Part shown: in pieces, positions 34,601 through 37,113 of the stretch
Layout of the letters: each line of letters begins with the position of its first letter
Position numbering within the stretch: the first letter of the stretch is position 1
Program-made: the position numbers and the translations under genes
The notes under the pieces: model-generated
Told to the model about the DNA's origin: nothing
Databases searched by the model: none
Seen by the model: the letters and a program-made list of their open reading frames with translations, nothing else
Source of the DNA: CALFUK01 sp964450495
Lineage (GTDB): Bacteria; Bacteroidota; Bacteroidia; Chitinophagales; Saprospiraceae
DNA: 41,830 nt
Direction: 5' to 3'
NCBI GenBank assembly: GCA_964450495.1
Contig: CAYVFU010000042.1
Location: 1 to 41,830 of the forward strand

Positions 34601-36225
34601 CTCGCACCGGATGCTCCAAATGTACCAAAGTCATATCCACTCAATGCAGGATTTGCAATTGGAATAGGATATTCATTTGGATTGGAAGCTGTTCCACCAT
34701 TTTTTATATCAAATGGCGTAATACCATCTGGAAATTCTCTAAATGTATTACCACAATTTGTTTTTCCTTCTACATAAAACTGAGAAAACCCACAATCTGT
34801 AGATGGACATACATCAGAAGCTGGATCTGGTTGTTCAGCACCACATTCTACTCCTAAGAATAATGACACAGTGACTGAGCTTCCGCCAGCAAGGTCATCA
34901 AAGATACCGTCTCCGTCTAAATCATCTAGTCCTCCTGCACCATCAAGGTCCGTTCCAGGAGGTAAGGCAGAAAAATCAATATTTAGGTCATCGCCTATCC
35001 AGCCAAATGTACTTACTGGTAGAACATTGCCATTCACTACAACTGCAGTGATATCCAAATTGCCTTGTTCGCAAGTTTCAAATCCCGCGCTTATATCTGT
35101 ATACTTATTTTGATCAGTATCTGTATTTGGATTTATGATTGTCACCATTACTTCACCATCCGCACCGCACACTGCTGGTGGACTAACTAATGAAGAAGTA
35201 GCCATAGGTGGTTGAGAACCTACTGGTCTTACTCTTATAAAGCTTGTCTGAGAGGACAACTGGCATGTCTCTCCATAACAACCAAAAGATGCATTATAAA
35301 CAAAAGGTAAATCTGCATTTTCCGGACAAGAGTCCAGACTATAACAGACCTCCAAGGTTATAATTTCATTTGTTTGAAAACGTTCGTCATCTGGGTTTGG
35401 TAGTTGATTACCCACAAACATAAAACCGTCAATCAGCATTGAAGTTTCTGCAGTTGTAGGGTCGTGAACAAATGGGACATTGTAATCTCCTGCACCAGGA
35501 TTTGCTGTTACAGATGTGAGAATAAGGCCTGATCCGAATTCTAGACCAAGAATCTCTAACCTGAAGCTGTCGAGATATGCATTAATACCATCCTGAGATA
35601 TATTCAATGTTTGGCAATACTCATCACCTATACTTGCTATCGTCAATTCTGCTGGATCAAGCGGTGAAAGTAAATTAACAACTGGTCTGTTTATAGAAGA
35701 ATTGTATTCTATCTCCGGGGTAAAAAATCCATCGCACTGATGTACTGTGTTGAATGTATCAATATAAATAAAGTCATATTCGAAATCAATGAATAAGAGC
35801 TCCTCAAGATCAATATCGCATGTTGCTTGTAAACCGATATTGACCACGAGAATACTATCAGCATCAAAACCATCCACAATAAATGTAGGACAGCTTGGAC
35901 TGGGATCGGTATTACCGATTGACGTGCCTGAAAATTGAGTCGTCTCAAAACCAGCATATTCAATGCCGTCAGGCAGACTAACTTCTAATTCAAAGCCTGA
36001 AATCCTGCCAGGGTCTCCTGAAAAGATAATTAGTGAAAGTGTATCTGCATCTCCACAAGCCGTTAGGTCATCAAATTGAGCAAAGCCAGGGGTATTTCTC
36101 AAATCGATGATGTCGACATCTGGACATTGTGCGGACACAGTTATGGTAAACGCAAAAAACGCTACCATCCAGGTCAAAGTCTGACAATAGTTTTTAAAAT
36201 TCAAGGGACAATAAAAAGTCTTCAT
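9571..36225 (-). CDS. Giant T9SS-exported surface protein with 33 DUF11-type repeats
   Basis: 8884 residues from ATG 36225, chosen over the in-frame ATG nine codons upstream because it gives a normal signal peptide (MKTFYCPLNFKNYCQ ... TVSAQ, residues 1-33). Regions: 34-2194, Cys-rich beta-sandwich domains, including an F5/8-type-C-like domain near 1862-1972 and a PKD/Ig-like domain (VDAGEDIIYCEG) near 2025-2105; 2195-7287, 33 DUF11-type units, nearly all starting FDLALxK and containing VxFxIxVxNQGTxDAYNVxV; 7288-8884, Cys-rich HYR-like domains (CTGETFDNLPQTIEVTDQEAP), a carboxypeptidase-regulatory/SdrD-B-like domain, a dockerin-like pair of Ca loops (8536-8598), a cohesin-like beta domain (about 8664-8793) and a T9SS type A sorting domain (~8801-8884: YQNEPNPF ... 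GVLFYQL ... KMIVLD). The product is very acidic and near 0.9 MDa by estimate. Export, anchoring and an adhesive or filament role are inferred. No stop or frameshift interrupts it. Confidence 0.93.
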   Translation of the reverse strand: MKTFYCPLNFKNYCQTLTWMVAFFAFTITVSAQCPDVDIIDLRNTPGFAQFDDLTACGDADTLSLIIFSGDPGRISGFELEVSLPDGIEYAGFETTQFSGTSIGNTDPSPSCPTFIVDGFDADSILVVNIGLQATCDIDLEELLFIDFEYDFIYIDTFNTVHQCDGFFTPEIEYNSSINRPVVNLLSPLDPAELTIASIGDEYCQTLNISQDGINAYLDSFRLEILGLEFGSGLILTSVTANPGAGDYNVPFVHDPTTAETSMLIDGFMFVGNQLPNPDDERFQTNEIITLEVCYSLDSCPENADLPFVYNASFGCYGETCQLSSQTSFIRVRPVGSQPPMATSSLVSPPAVCGADGEVMVTIINPNTDTDQNKYTDISAGFETCEQGNLDITAVVVNGNVLPVSTFGWIGDDLNIDFSALPPGTDLDGAGGLDDLDGDGIFDDLAGGSSVTVSLFLGVECGAEQPDPASDVCPSTDCGFSQFYVEGKTNCGNTFREFPDGITPFDIKNGGTASNPNEYPIPIANPALSGYDFGTFGASGASTQQVEFCYDFANENFSSCTDNEIFLQITFAGANGYIYDVDILDAELSVDGGAYAAVPLDTSWTAIDDETRQFILNAGDPATNVCYRYTMEMDSTWCPPPAFWFGSQQVIERCNDASCGPDGCDLVRACRTATFYGDSNDSDCPCVLEGGPRDIYRANYGYTDATKTTKLTRDQVPFDDQTRFMPCDTVVLDYFWIITDDFIVENVELARLILELNFRGTSVAAATVLGAPLSPNPDSDELLEFAVQKVGTTYANRQIVDLSALPGCALDGFENGFNKYPAGWTDNFDRACSNSSNDILDGSWTRIILNNAARQQECGATSREGGNCLDEFFDLVNYEAGDTIRIKYQVELMKNPIRVAYESQGLDPGPMSENITINAFGNIDQIDPNGGGVCNTSLGGDCAINPVIRGTCPGEITSVSQITLEECGGRVEHTFFLNPLIPDGWFSAEFRPVYNITRIADPLFTPMAYCGNAEVLNFANGVPMSTPIMPDSINNLTCATVSGITGDVCGVNGGNSGELFWGPAGAGGMALGLGNVDMDSMKVVYDFCLLCPEEISVLEYQNVFDYADLCQTPLEENCHYDCHSTSSTCDLFGLGNTDRWIDLIIDSIGVFPNNLGPNVTITDNRTPVIGVTTTAGSPFGSLIASESPGVSEELQAIEICNPDPNTDATGVGASVTVPSSVSLVNVFSDPGGTMPLNPTVVSSTLTTTTYMVTLPSDMLAAGNTCVNIYVATTLLFCPAAGELPPEVCVSAISGCSPPEVSAALGGSAGCGDNMICYAYVSGEVGLQTEWFDFPEDPKLCEEMTLSVRVVNVKQLVLLDLLPEFNLPPGVTVVPNSWEVAYPGGPTTSGPWTGIPDPDLISGNTYGYSDDALWSSVIDSDGLEGVSFANATEDENKVSFRFRVTTNCDEFLSGSQFQTETIASDPCADGNTSSGKVDSPPLIIDGADPAENAQLLVIADPEELNCMASVNTFGITAINVSDFATSDSVQTCVTFPMELQYVPNSISVVQPAGYNIAAEIVTPIGASTEVCFVSPSIGQSQSMKLTFDAMVDEMAECGDVNLKVDIKSVVEAVECEPGPPDACDVFVQNSLNPNISVEIKPPFIADDLAVFTDCSTDPSITDLYYEWTINHNGPNATNQPYTVNFYQDIDGDMSVNSNIDNLLGSDSGTFSVQDGSSIQVSGNIVVDADRSCPVLFEVVYDTDCTCDREEMWFDMIQTRALRDYTEPIAMCPGDCLDIEVCDFVSVTADSITGASGVEYMFSLDWASANCYTLPRDTVDGTIVFGPPSVFGSYEELTNNSTGDINSSNNASGMDGLLFAEANACSGSASPAYIVASYDAPVSVDSVYVGAGDVNGWGNTLSVYSSTSLSLEYSNDNLNWTTALSGFTVPNDHTSIVGYALPAPINAQYWRIGSTVDPANWGTSEFRLEGAGIPFEGAAPVVHDGNTVTICIPEDQGIDTPWPVVFTTGTGQCMVEETLEIWNIGDLEVDAGEDIIYCEGDFCPTVEATLPNNIDDTAVSVVWTSSAATTVFSDPNSIETDACITEDVTLTVEVTFPGGCVKTDVINIDFRESLPTPPAELIEVCFHPDPDTLMATAGFANYEWFEELGGSLVPVAAGPDNSYVTSNEGIFTVKAFDGTNPCPVNIEVFELVYKECLDLELTKNIVNIPDPLTIGSQVTYEIEVCNINDPDEGLIFDATGVEVSDELPGAVTYVQHTQTTGNYSPNNNSWTITTIENGTCDTLWVDVILDDYGPIENTAQVSGADQEDIDSEPNNDDGDQSEDEEDAAVIMIDTFDLALTKMLSPGLVTPVFVGDDVTYDIEVCNQGTIDAYNVEVADYLPAELALNDTDWTTSVTGEIFIIIPGPVAVDMCETVQITTTVVSLPANGIIENFAEISDAEDINGTNPPDIDSDPDNDPNNDGPVTDDDTDNTNGDEDDHDPAQLPVSVFDLALEKDIADSQVLPIAPGDMITFTLTVTNQGTIDAYNIGLSDNIPPGTSLADADWTDNGTVADLTALIPGPLAPGASTTVDITFMIDANFMGTSIMNSAQISEADNDTDPDNDPPVDTDSEPDNDDGDQSEDDEDPEIVPIGQVFDLALIKTFNAALSDSPIVPGSTVVFDITVFNQGTLDAFNVNVQDFTPAGLILSDPNWTETAGVADLNTPIASIPAGSDETVMITFTVDASFMGTSITNNAEISSAEDADGNMPDDVDSTPNDEDGSSSDPNNDDTADTNGNDDYDPETIMIGQTFDLALTKTFNTSASDSPLTPGSTVVFDIEVFNQGTVDAYNIQVVDYIPAGLTLTGLGWQELVAGEATLLNEIPLISAGQSEIVSIEFTIDADFMGTSITNDSEIQSAEDVDGNMPMDVDSTPGDDGTPDDTANNDDTADEDGGDDQDPETIEIEQIFDLALTKEINSAATPPPYGPGSTVQFTITIENQGTLDAYDIDVADYTPTGLSIPTLVAGQTGVIENAPGDFTLDFVAAGMSASFEVEAIIDANFMGSSLINDAEITGGSDTDGGPDTPDVDSMPGDNGTPTDTDNDNDTADEDGGDDQDPAEIPIGQIFDLALVKTFNAALSDSPIVPGSTVVFDIEVFNQGTLDAFNVNVQDFTPDGLILADGTWTETAGVADLNTPIASIPVGMSEVVTITFTVDAGFMGTSITNNAEISSAEDADGNMPEDVDSTPNDEDGSTPDPNNDDTSATNGSDDYDPETIMIEQTFDLALTKTLNASASDSPIVPGSTVVFDIEVFNQGTVDAYNVQVVDYTPMGLTLSGLGWTEMTPGIATLLNEIPFVGVGQSQVISIEYTVNTDFMGTSIINDSEIASAEDEDGNMPMDVDSTPGDDGTPDDLANNDDTADDAGGDDQDPEEIMIGQTFDLALTKELNTTATPPPYGPGSTVQFTITIYNQGTLDAFDIDVADYTPTGLSVPTLVAGQTGVAENAPGDFTLDFVAAGMSVSFEVEAVIDADFMGSSLVNDAEITGGSDTDGGPDTPDVDSMPGDNGTPTDTDNDNDTADEDGGDDQDPAEIPVGQVFDLALTKMLDPAQDLPVTIGDVVTFIIVVENQGTVDAYNVEVVDYIPAGLSLADPSWSIGASPNEAFQTIPGPIAPGGMEQLTIMLEVEPTAAGGSTQNFAEISEADDDTDPTNTPPNDLDSDPDSDPSNDGDFTDDDTDNTNGDEDDHDPADVFIELFDLSLIKTLSVAQALPIAAGDDVTFTLTVTNQGNVDAFAIDLVDYIPAGLILNDTDWTEGPVGEAHLNTPVAGPIAPGATASVDITFTVDPSFMGDSITNFSEISGADNDEDPSNDPPTDVDSTPDADANNDGPVEDNVDDNTNGDEDDHDPETIPIGQVFDLALTKILDPAQALPVEIGDIVTYIIEVTNQGTLDAYNVEVVDYIPAGFTLVDPAWSPGSLPNEAYQTIAGPLAAGASEQLTIMLQVEPTIAGGTTQNFAEIANADDDTDPNNDPPTDIDSDPDNDPGNDGDFTDNDTNNTDGDEDDHDPADVFVQIFDLALDKAIAPTQPLPVNPGDLITFTLTVTNEGNVDAYSIGLSDVIPTGTTLADVDWTDNSGVAELNTPIPGPLAPGASTTVNITFMIDSDFMGDSIMNAAQISDADDDTDPNNDPPTDTDSDPNNDDGDQSEDDEDPETVPIGQAFDLALTKILDPSTPMPVYPGGDVTFTISVINQGTLDAYNIEVVDYIPAGMTLNDPSWSTGANPSEAFQTIPGPLAAGSTTTVSIVLKIDEDFAGGDLVNFSEIAAADDDTDPNNEPPTDVDSDPDSDSDNDGDFTDDDTDNTDGDEDDHDPAGVFVEIFDLALAKDISDAQTLPIAPGDQITFTLTVTNEGNVDAYSIALADNIPAGTTLDDSDWTDNGGTADLNIPIAGPLAPGASTTVDITFLIDSDFMGTSIMNSAEITAADDDDDPFNEPPTDTDSDPDNDDGDQSEDDEDPETVPVGQTFDLALVKMIDASQPTPIYPGDDVTYNITVTNQGTLDAYNIEVVDYIPSGMLLNDATWSPGAAPNTAYQTVTGPLVPGASEVLTIVLQVDPNYAGGDLQNFAEISEADDDTDPNNEPPTDVDSTPDDDDSNDGNFTDNDTENTDGDEDDHDPEEISVDVFDLALEKDIAASQVLPIAPGDLITFTLTVTNQGTIDAYTIGLADVIPAGTTLADANWTDNGGVADLNTPIAGPLAPGASTTVDITFMIDADFMGNQIMNTAEITEADDDTDPDNEAPEDIDSDPDNDDGDQSEDDEDPETVPIGQVFDLALVKMLAPDQAVPVAPGDLVDYIITVSNQGTLDAYNVEVVDYIPSGMILSDAAWTPGSGNAAFQQVAGPIMPGESVDLTLTLQVDPNFAGGNLQNFAEISEADDDTDPTNEAPTDVDSTPDDDDSNDGPFTDDVTDGTAGDEDDHDPADILVEIFDLALDKTLSASQPLPITPGDDITFDIEICNQGTVDGYNVGLTDVYPTSTTLSANDANGWVDNANGSASLTYAGPVAVGMCQTIQIVLTLDANAAPGSFENVVEIDGATDIDGNPQDDIDSDGGNDDGDQSEDDEDNAPFEVEVFDLALVKMLDPNQSVPVYPGDDVTYNITVFNQGTIDAYNIDVIDYIPAGFTLNDPAWVNAPGNTAITTLAGPISAGEDLTISITLTVTPDAATGNNSNTAEITDAEDEDGNHPEDLDSNPDNDPDNETGEEDDVTDGTNGDEDDSDPAVVPVAQFDLALEKSLAPGQAAVVGVGDIVTFQIQVFNQGSVDAYNVDVVDYIPTGMSLADANWTAGAGNAAYIEIAGPIPAGSSEIVTIDIMVDVLPSSGVFENFSEITDAEDEDGNHPEDSDSTPDDDNTNDGPVTDGDTSGGGADEGEDEDDHDPAYVGVATFDLALDKEISATQTMPIRPGDDITFDIEICNQGTIDGYNIALTDVYPASTSLSTNDANGWVDNADGSASMTYDGPVLVNECQTVQIVLTLDPDAGPGDYQNVVEIDGATDENGNPQDDTDSDGGNDDGDQSEDDEDNAPFSVETFDLALIKILDPNQPTPVYPGDDVTFVIEVFNQGTIDAYNVDVTDYIPAGFVLNDTDWTPASGNTALFTIAGPITAGNSITVPITLTVTPDVTAGNTTNTAEISDAEDENGDHPVDEDSTPDDDPNNETGEEDNVTDGTNGDEDDSDPAVVPVAVFDLALEKTLAPGQDAVVGVGDDVTFQIEVFNQGSVAALAVDVVDYIPVGMTLNDPNWTAGSGSSNNAYTTIDGPIAPGASEIVTITVTVDVLPASGVFENTAEISDAEDEDGNHPEDQDSTADDDDANDGPVSDGDLDGGGPDAGEDEDDSDPAFVGVATFDLALNKTLSADQVLPITPGDDITFDIEICNQGTIDGYNVVLTDVLPTSTNLSAADNNGWVQNPGGTATMTFAGPVLVNECQTVQIVLTLNSAAGAGSYENTVQIDSATDEDGNPQEDTDSDGGNDDGDQSEDDEDNALFEVDIFDLALVKMLSPIQAVPVSEGDDVVFLIEVFNQGTIDAYDVEVTDYIPAGFVLNDNDWTPTSATTAQITIDGPLQPGDSEIVSITLTVTADASAGSAVNTAEISDAEDENGDHPVDIDSTPDDDPNNETGEEDDVTDGTNGDEDDSDPASVPVAGAFDLALTKTLAPGENGLVSPGETVDFIITVINQGAVDAYNVEIVDYLPAGVSLADADWSGSAVGSEVFHTIAGPIAAGTSTEVEITVLVDASFSGTAINYAEIADAEDEDGNHPVDIDSTPDDDNTNDGPISDNDTDGTNGDEDDHDPESITVGEFDLALTKTISPSQAFPVFPGDDVTFSITVYNQGDFDAYTIDLVDYIPADMTLNDADWTDNNDGTASHTIAGPLAVGQSVTVDVTMTINPSFTGDMINNTAEIAAADDDTDPNNMPPVDVDSTPDATEGNDGQMVDDTIDGSNGDEDDSDPASFPVGQPFDLALTKVLSADQTTPISAGELVTFTINVINQGDVDAYNVEVTDFLPSYLILADSDWTDENNGNASIILPGPIAAGSSESVDITVIIDSGFTGNSITNEAEISDADDDTNPNNEGPVDSDSSPDVDNTNDGTESDNSTDGTNGDEDDSDFETVPLGSDPVGTFDLALVKQLSSFQALPIAPGDEVTFTISVLNQGDVNAFNVEVTEFIPNGLTLADTDWTDNNDGTASLVISGPIAAGSGQSVHVTFIVDANFSGSSITNEAEISAADDDTDPNNTPPVDADSTPDDDNTNDGPESDNVTDGSNGDEDDSDFETIPLEEVVDDIFDLALLKSIASGQPTPVNPGDDVTFTITVFNQGTVDAYSIEITDFIPAGMMLNDSDWSSNANGTASHVISGPLAPGAAASVDITLTLDANYTGSSISNEAEISAADDDTDPNNAAPVDEDSTPDADNTNDGPETDGSVDGSNGDEDDSDPATVPVSTVDPVDTEFDLALTKTLSILQPTPIDPGDLVTFTLTVINQGDVAAYNVELTDFIPQGLIENDTDWTNNNDGTLSIVVPGPLAPGASTTVDVSFIVSPDFAGTSITNEAEISSADDDTDPTNGTATDIDSTPDADNTNDGNESDDAVNGQGGDEDDSDFATIPINDQQVALTFDLALDKKISANQPLPVQPGETVTFTITVYNQGEVDAYNVNIVDYIPAGLTLNDGNGWTQTGNIASMSIAGPILAMSAVTVDIDFTIDPDFTGESIVNEAEISDATDVDGNPVTDIDSTPDDNPSNDGSPVDNEIDNTGGDEDDADFAQITVVQPELCGALACNGNVQISLGGCELEITPDMLLEGPTFNAPYEVQVFDLNDTLIGNVVNGNHTGEPRTYKVICGENSCWGTVTLEYNRIPQIPSECDNYIPDQAISFSGELLDTETEEVFQADVDGTTDWYAEVVPFTIEEDCQEVILDLDWNFQWNCGTPANAVWCETGAQISIINSSGTVVLAPVGATSVFAGVNLTDLVAANAFGGSLTAGSYELLIIPNAELPTHADGWEAEGTYSGQLRFNGCEPTCVTWCGVGAPEEFVTLEELDEIIATGCYPNIVGDINVITEEFGDACDGIVNVKYFANVEIHGVVEKVQIMDQSYRVEPLDIADINAPLGPVLLNCGDDSSPEGIYASTGSGSYAYPWFVDVHTPGIDSVCVTTQIVHYEVPIDTVQRTVEIDGVWVLLDVVEKELRDSTICIEKVAEIAYNNVPVIGQVCNILTSYNDLEFDACGSGKKIIRTWSIIDWCTGETFDNLPQTIEVTDQEAPELVEPYEDAIASIEPWTCTAEFKIDEANVTDNCSEDISIRVVSSEGIYDPETGYIVGLMLSEDPVEVVIAIEDDCGNEVRDTFNLTVVDVVPPVVICQTDIQVSLTGNDLEGGAKVYAESLDEGSHDSSCGPVSTCVIRQIDFEDPILDAAGEQVYVTVDGVVKAAYNFNNGCSYDGEFSQEELDKFGDVLNTETLQYVVCKDYVKFCCNDLGLEDVVLIAEDKSGNQNSCWSTVAVVDKSGSQLICEDVTITCLDDPTEIPGATTVSACGGLDINLIEDVQVGSCGDGQIIREYWVDSNSDGELSGGDAYCQQVITVEQGEAAKFDPFTIKWPKHYTGEVLDGINLECNDDELVVTEGHVVPMGDLFECSASDVESVPLWCDTPCGLIGMSIETDTIVASDACLKLIKRWTVIDWCTWEANGSEVDDDNDRARDEFVAIEDWAQGECDGCDENVSADPVYFRYAEVDDDGYYTFDQVIKVADDTAPTIEVADVRVSTSGGATSKDDDTPCEGTGTITANASDLCNGMEITSEFISWTVRYDDGTETTAYAGTGSSITIDTKSGTNGDVHTVTFIAADGCGNSSSATSVVTFGDDKAPVPLCIAGVTTTFMDESGSVDVWAKDFDLGSFDNCTDVRFSVVKTGETPVALDSELFADQANITFTCDDVSNFYELDVYVWDADGNNDFCTVSILVNGDCDREAGSAAVIAGNVQTEIGIMIENVEVSLNAPLSEYPKSTLTTEEGNYTFTNNPLNENYQLDADKEDDAINGVSTLDIVMIQKHILGIDNFDSPYKLIAADINNDNRVSATDIVALRNLILGNVTNFSNNENWRFLDANQSIFDETNPWPFAENISINNIQGDEIDNNFIGVKIGDVNNNAVVNSLTQGEIRTSGTLVFGATDEYLHANKSLTIPVTASDFKDVFGYQFTMATSGATITNVESGVLSIDKTNYALFGENMTMSWNTETAVSSEDVLFTITLEAEKEGWLSEMLSINSSITSAEAYQGISLDRMSIDLEFTKLDDDGIFSLYQNEPNPFVEQTVIGFVLPEANEATLSIFDTNGKFIKSYTDNYVRGYNEIRIERRDLDSSGVLFYQLDSGDYSSSQKMIVLD
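14365..17253 (-). repeat. Terminal run of six single units (28-33)
   Basis: Units of 474, 486, 486, 492, 489 and 462 bp, all of one broad type (DWTDNNDGTAS, GSSITNEAEISAADDDTDPN, DGSNGDEDDSD) with no higher-order period. Units 29-32 carry variable additions just before FDLAL (for example GSDPVGT, EEVVDDI, STVDPVDTE), which account for their greater length. The array ends at 14365, where PELCGALACNG starts the C-terminal region. Confidence 0.85.
17254..18612 (-). repeat. Cys-containing three-unit block, copy 3 (units 25-27), 1359 bp
   Basis: Units of 432, 465 and 462 bp. Units 25 and 26 are clear C and D types. Unit 27 starts like an E unit (FDLALTKTLAPGENGLVSPG) but its second half and linker resemble the single units that follow, so it may be a recombination product at the edge of the block series. 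Confidence 0.82.
18613..19986 (-). repeat. Cys-containing three-unit block, copy 2 (units 22-24), 1374 bp
   Basis: Units of 432, 462 and 480 bp, of types C, D and E in the same order as the preceding block. Unit 22 keeps the EICNQGTIDGYNIALTDV and ECQTVQIVLTLD cysteines; unit 24 keeps LAPGQDAVVGVGD and VDVLPASGVFEN. Confidence 0.9.
19987..21354 (-). repeat. Cys-containing three-unit block, copy 1 (units 19-21), 1368 bp
   Basis: Units of 432, 462 and 474 bp. Unit 19 (C type) has EICNQGTVDGYNVGLTDV and GMCQTIQIVLTLD with two Cys and an inserted ANDANGWVDNA segment. Unit 20 (D type) ends with DNETGEEDDVTDGTNGDEDD. Unit 21 (E type) has LAPGQAAVVGVGD and VDVLPSSGVFENF and a Gly-rich linker (TSGGGADEGEDEDD). 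Confidence 0.9.
21355..21825 (-). repeat. Unit 18, unpaired A-type unit
   Basis: A 471-bp A-type unit (FDLALVKMLAPDQAVPVAPG, DYIPSGMILSDAAWTPGSGN) sits between the last two-unit block and the first Cys-containing three-unit block. It lacks a B partner and so marks the switch from two-unit to three-unit periodicity. Confidence 0.7.
21826..24561 (-). repeat. Three tandem two-unit blocks (units 12-17), 912 bp each
   Basis: Blocks 23650-24561, 22738-23649 and 21826-22737 are each exactly 912 bp: a 474-bp A unit followed by a 438-bp B unit. A units carry DYIPAGxxLxDPxWSxG and a long linker with NTDGDEDDHDP. B units carry TFTLTVTNxGxVDAYSIxL, GPLAPGASTTVDITF and the short linker DDGDQSEDDEDPETVP. 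Adjacent blocks are aligned without indels. Confidence 0.92.
24562..25515 (-). repeat. Units 10-11, A/B-type pair with longer second unit
   Basis: Unit 10 (474 bp) is type A (NQGTVDAYNVEVVDYIPAGL, then PNEAFQTIPGP). Unit 11 (480 bp) starts FDLSLIKTLS, the only FDLSL in the array, and has B-type core sequence but a long linker instead of the short B linker. It looks like a hybrid, perhaps produced by unequal recombination. Confidence 0.75.
25516..26922 (-). repeat. Three-unit block, copy 2 (units 7-9), 1407 bp
   Basis: Tandem copy of 26923-28329 at an offset of exactly 1407 bases, with no net indel. Unit 7 matches unit 4, 8 matches 5, 9 matches 6. The protein is nearly the same in long stretches. 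At DNA level, 25571-25680 is identical to 26978-27087 over 110 bases, within the acidic linker of units 9 and 6; elsewhere many synonymous and some amino-acid differences have built up. Confidence 0.92.
26923..28329 (-). repeat. Three-unit block, copy 1 (units 4-6), 1407 bp
   Basis: Units of 465, 468 and 474 bp. Unit 4 begins FDLALIKTFNAALSDSPIVP, unit 5 FDLALTKTFNTSASDSPLTP, unit 6 FDLALTKEINSAATPPPYGP. The adjoining block 25516-26922 repeats the same three units in the same order and with identical unit lengths. Confidence 0.92.
28330..29229 (-). repeat. Units 2-3: first A/B-type pair
   Basis: Unit 2 (28768-29229, 462 bp) is A-like but carries two Cys (EVCNQGT and DMCETVQ). Unit 3 (28330-28767, 438 bp) is a typical B unit: TFTLTVTNQGTIDAYNIGLS, GPLAPGASTTVDITFMID, and the short linker DDGDQSEDDEDPE. 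Unit 3 has the same length as B units 13, 15 and 17 and nearly the same sequence, although nine units of other types lie between it and unit 13. Confidence 0.75.
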
Positions 36226-36688
36226 TATGATTGATTTGTTTAATTCGAACATGACAATCCTGTTCTCCTTGATGCAATTATCAAGAAGTGTGGGTCACTG
36301 AAAACCCATAGGATAAACTTTGATGTAGAAAGGGTTGAACTCTAGTCATCTTGAATTATCGGACTGATATCAGATGTGTGAGTAATGGAAATATTCCCCC
36401 TTTATTCCATCAAGACATTAAAAGTGTATTTGTGCAGTGTAGGTTGTTTACAGGTATAGGTAAGGCGTGTTATGTTAACGTGCAATTAACAACAAACTTA
36501 AAGGACTATTAAATAATAATTAATAGGTAAAAATAGCTAGTAAATAAATAGTACTTTGAAGTAATGTGTATTTAATTTATAAACAAGTGTTTATATAGTT
36601 GGGTTTTAGTCATTTTGCAGAAGCGTCGTTATATTGTAGTGGTATGTAGAGATAAGGTTGTCATAAGAAGTTGGATTATCTTGTAGTC
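36226..36688. other. Intergenic region upstream of the giant gene
   Basis: About 460 AT-rich bases between the divergent giant gene and the broken small gene at 36689. It must hold the giant gene's promoter, but I see no convincing -33/-7 pair close to the start. The best -7 match on the minus strand is TAAGTTTG (complement of CAAACTTA, near 36491-36498), which would give a leader of about 265 bases; its -33 partner is not evident. Apart from the dyad at 36578 I see nothing else. Confidence 0.4.
36578..36595. promoter_or_regulatory. 18-bp perfect inverted repeat, possible operator
   Basis: TATAAACAAGTGTTTATA consists of two perfect 8-base arms separated by AG. It lies in the intergenic region about 350 bases upstream of the giant gene and 94 bases upstream of the small gene at 36689. 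The form suits a dimeric helix-turn-helix regulator. No regulator gene is adjacent. Confidence 0.35.
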
Positions 36689-37036
36689 ATGTGTCAAAAA
36701 AAGAAATTCCAAAATGATCAAATTTGGAGTCTTCAAGACTCAATATTTAATGTAAGAATTGCAGATTACTATTTAGGTTGTCTTAATGGAAGCATTTTTA
36801 TAGACATTAATTTAAATGAAAATAATGAAGTGTACCTCAAAAGAATATCGTTTGATGGTTATGGTTGCGGTCACTTAAATGAGTGAGAAAAAAATATAGA
36901 TCAAAGCAATTATAAACTATTCCTAAATGAAATGTCTAAATCAGAATTTAATCAAGACCATTTGAAATGCTTGGGTTTAAATCTTATAATTAAGGCGGTA
37001 GTTTGCTTGAATCTTTATAGTCCAGTATGTACTTAA
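36689..37036 (+). pseudogene. Small gene of unknown family interrupted by an in-frame TGA
   Basis: From ATG 36689 the frame reads MCQKKKFQNDQIWSLQDSIF, NVRIADYYLGCLNGSIFIDI, KRISFDGYGCGHLNE and then meets TGA at 36884-36886. In the same frame it continues for 49 more codons (EKNIDQSNYKLFLNEMSKSE, then FNQDHLKCLGLNLIIK) to TAA at 37036. Both halves look protein-like, so the original product probably had ~115 residues and a point mutation created the stop. There is no signal peptide. The ISFDGYGCG motif suggests a small soluble alpha/beta protein; I do not recognise the family. Alternatively the first 65 residues alone are the functional product. Confidence 0.4.
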
Positions 37037-37113
37037 ACTATATTTAAGTCTGCTTAATAAATCATAGGGGTCTTTATCTACAGACTACTTAGCTTAAGTT
37101 GTACAGCTGTTTT

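Noticed and set aside
36226..36252. The giant gene's in-frame ATG nine codons upstream (36252).
   Set aside because: It would put MFELNKSII before the signal peptide; the ATG at 36225 gives the normal basic-hydrophobic-AQ arrangement.
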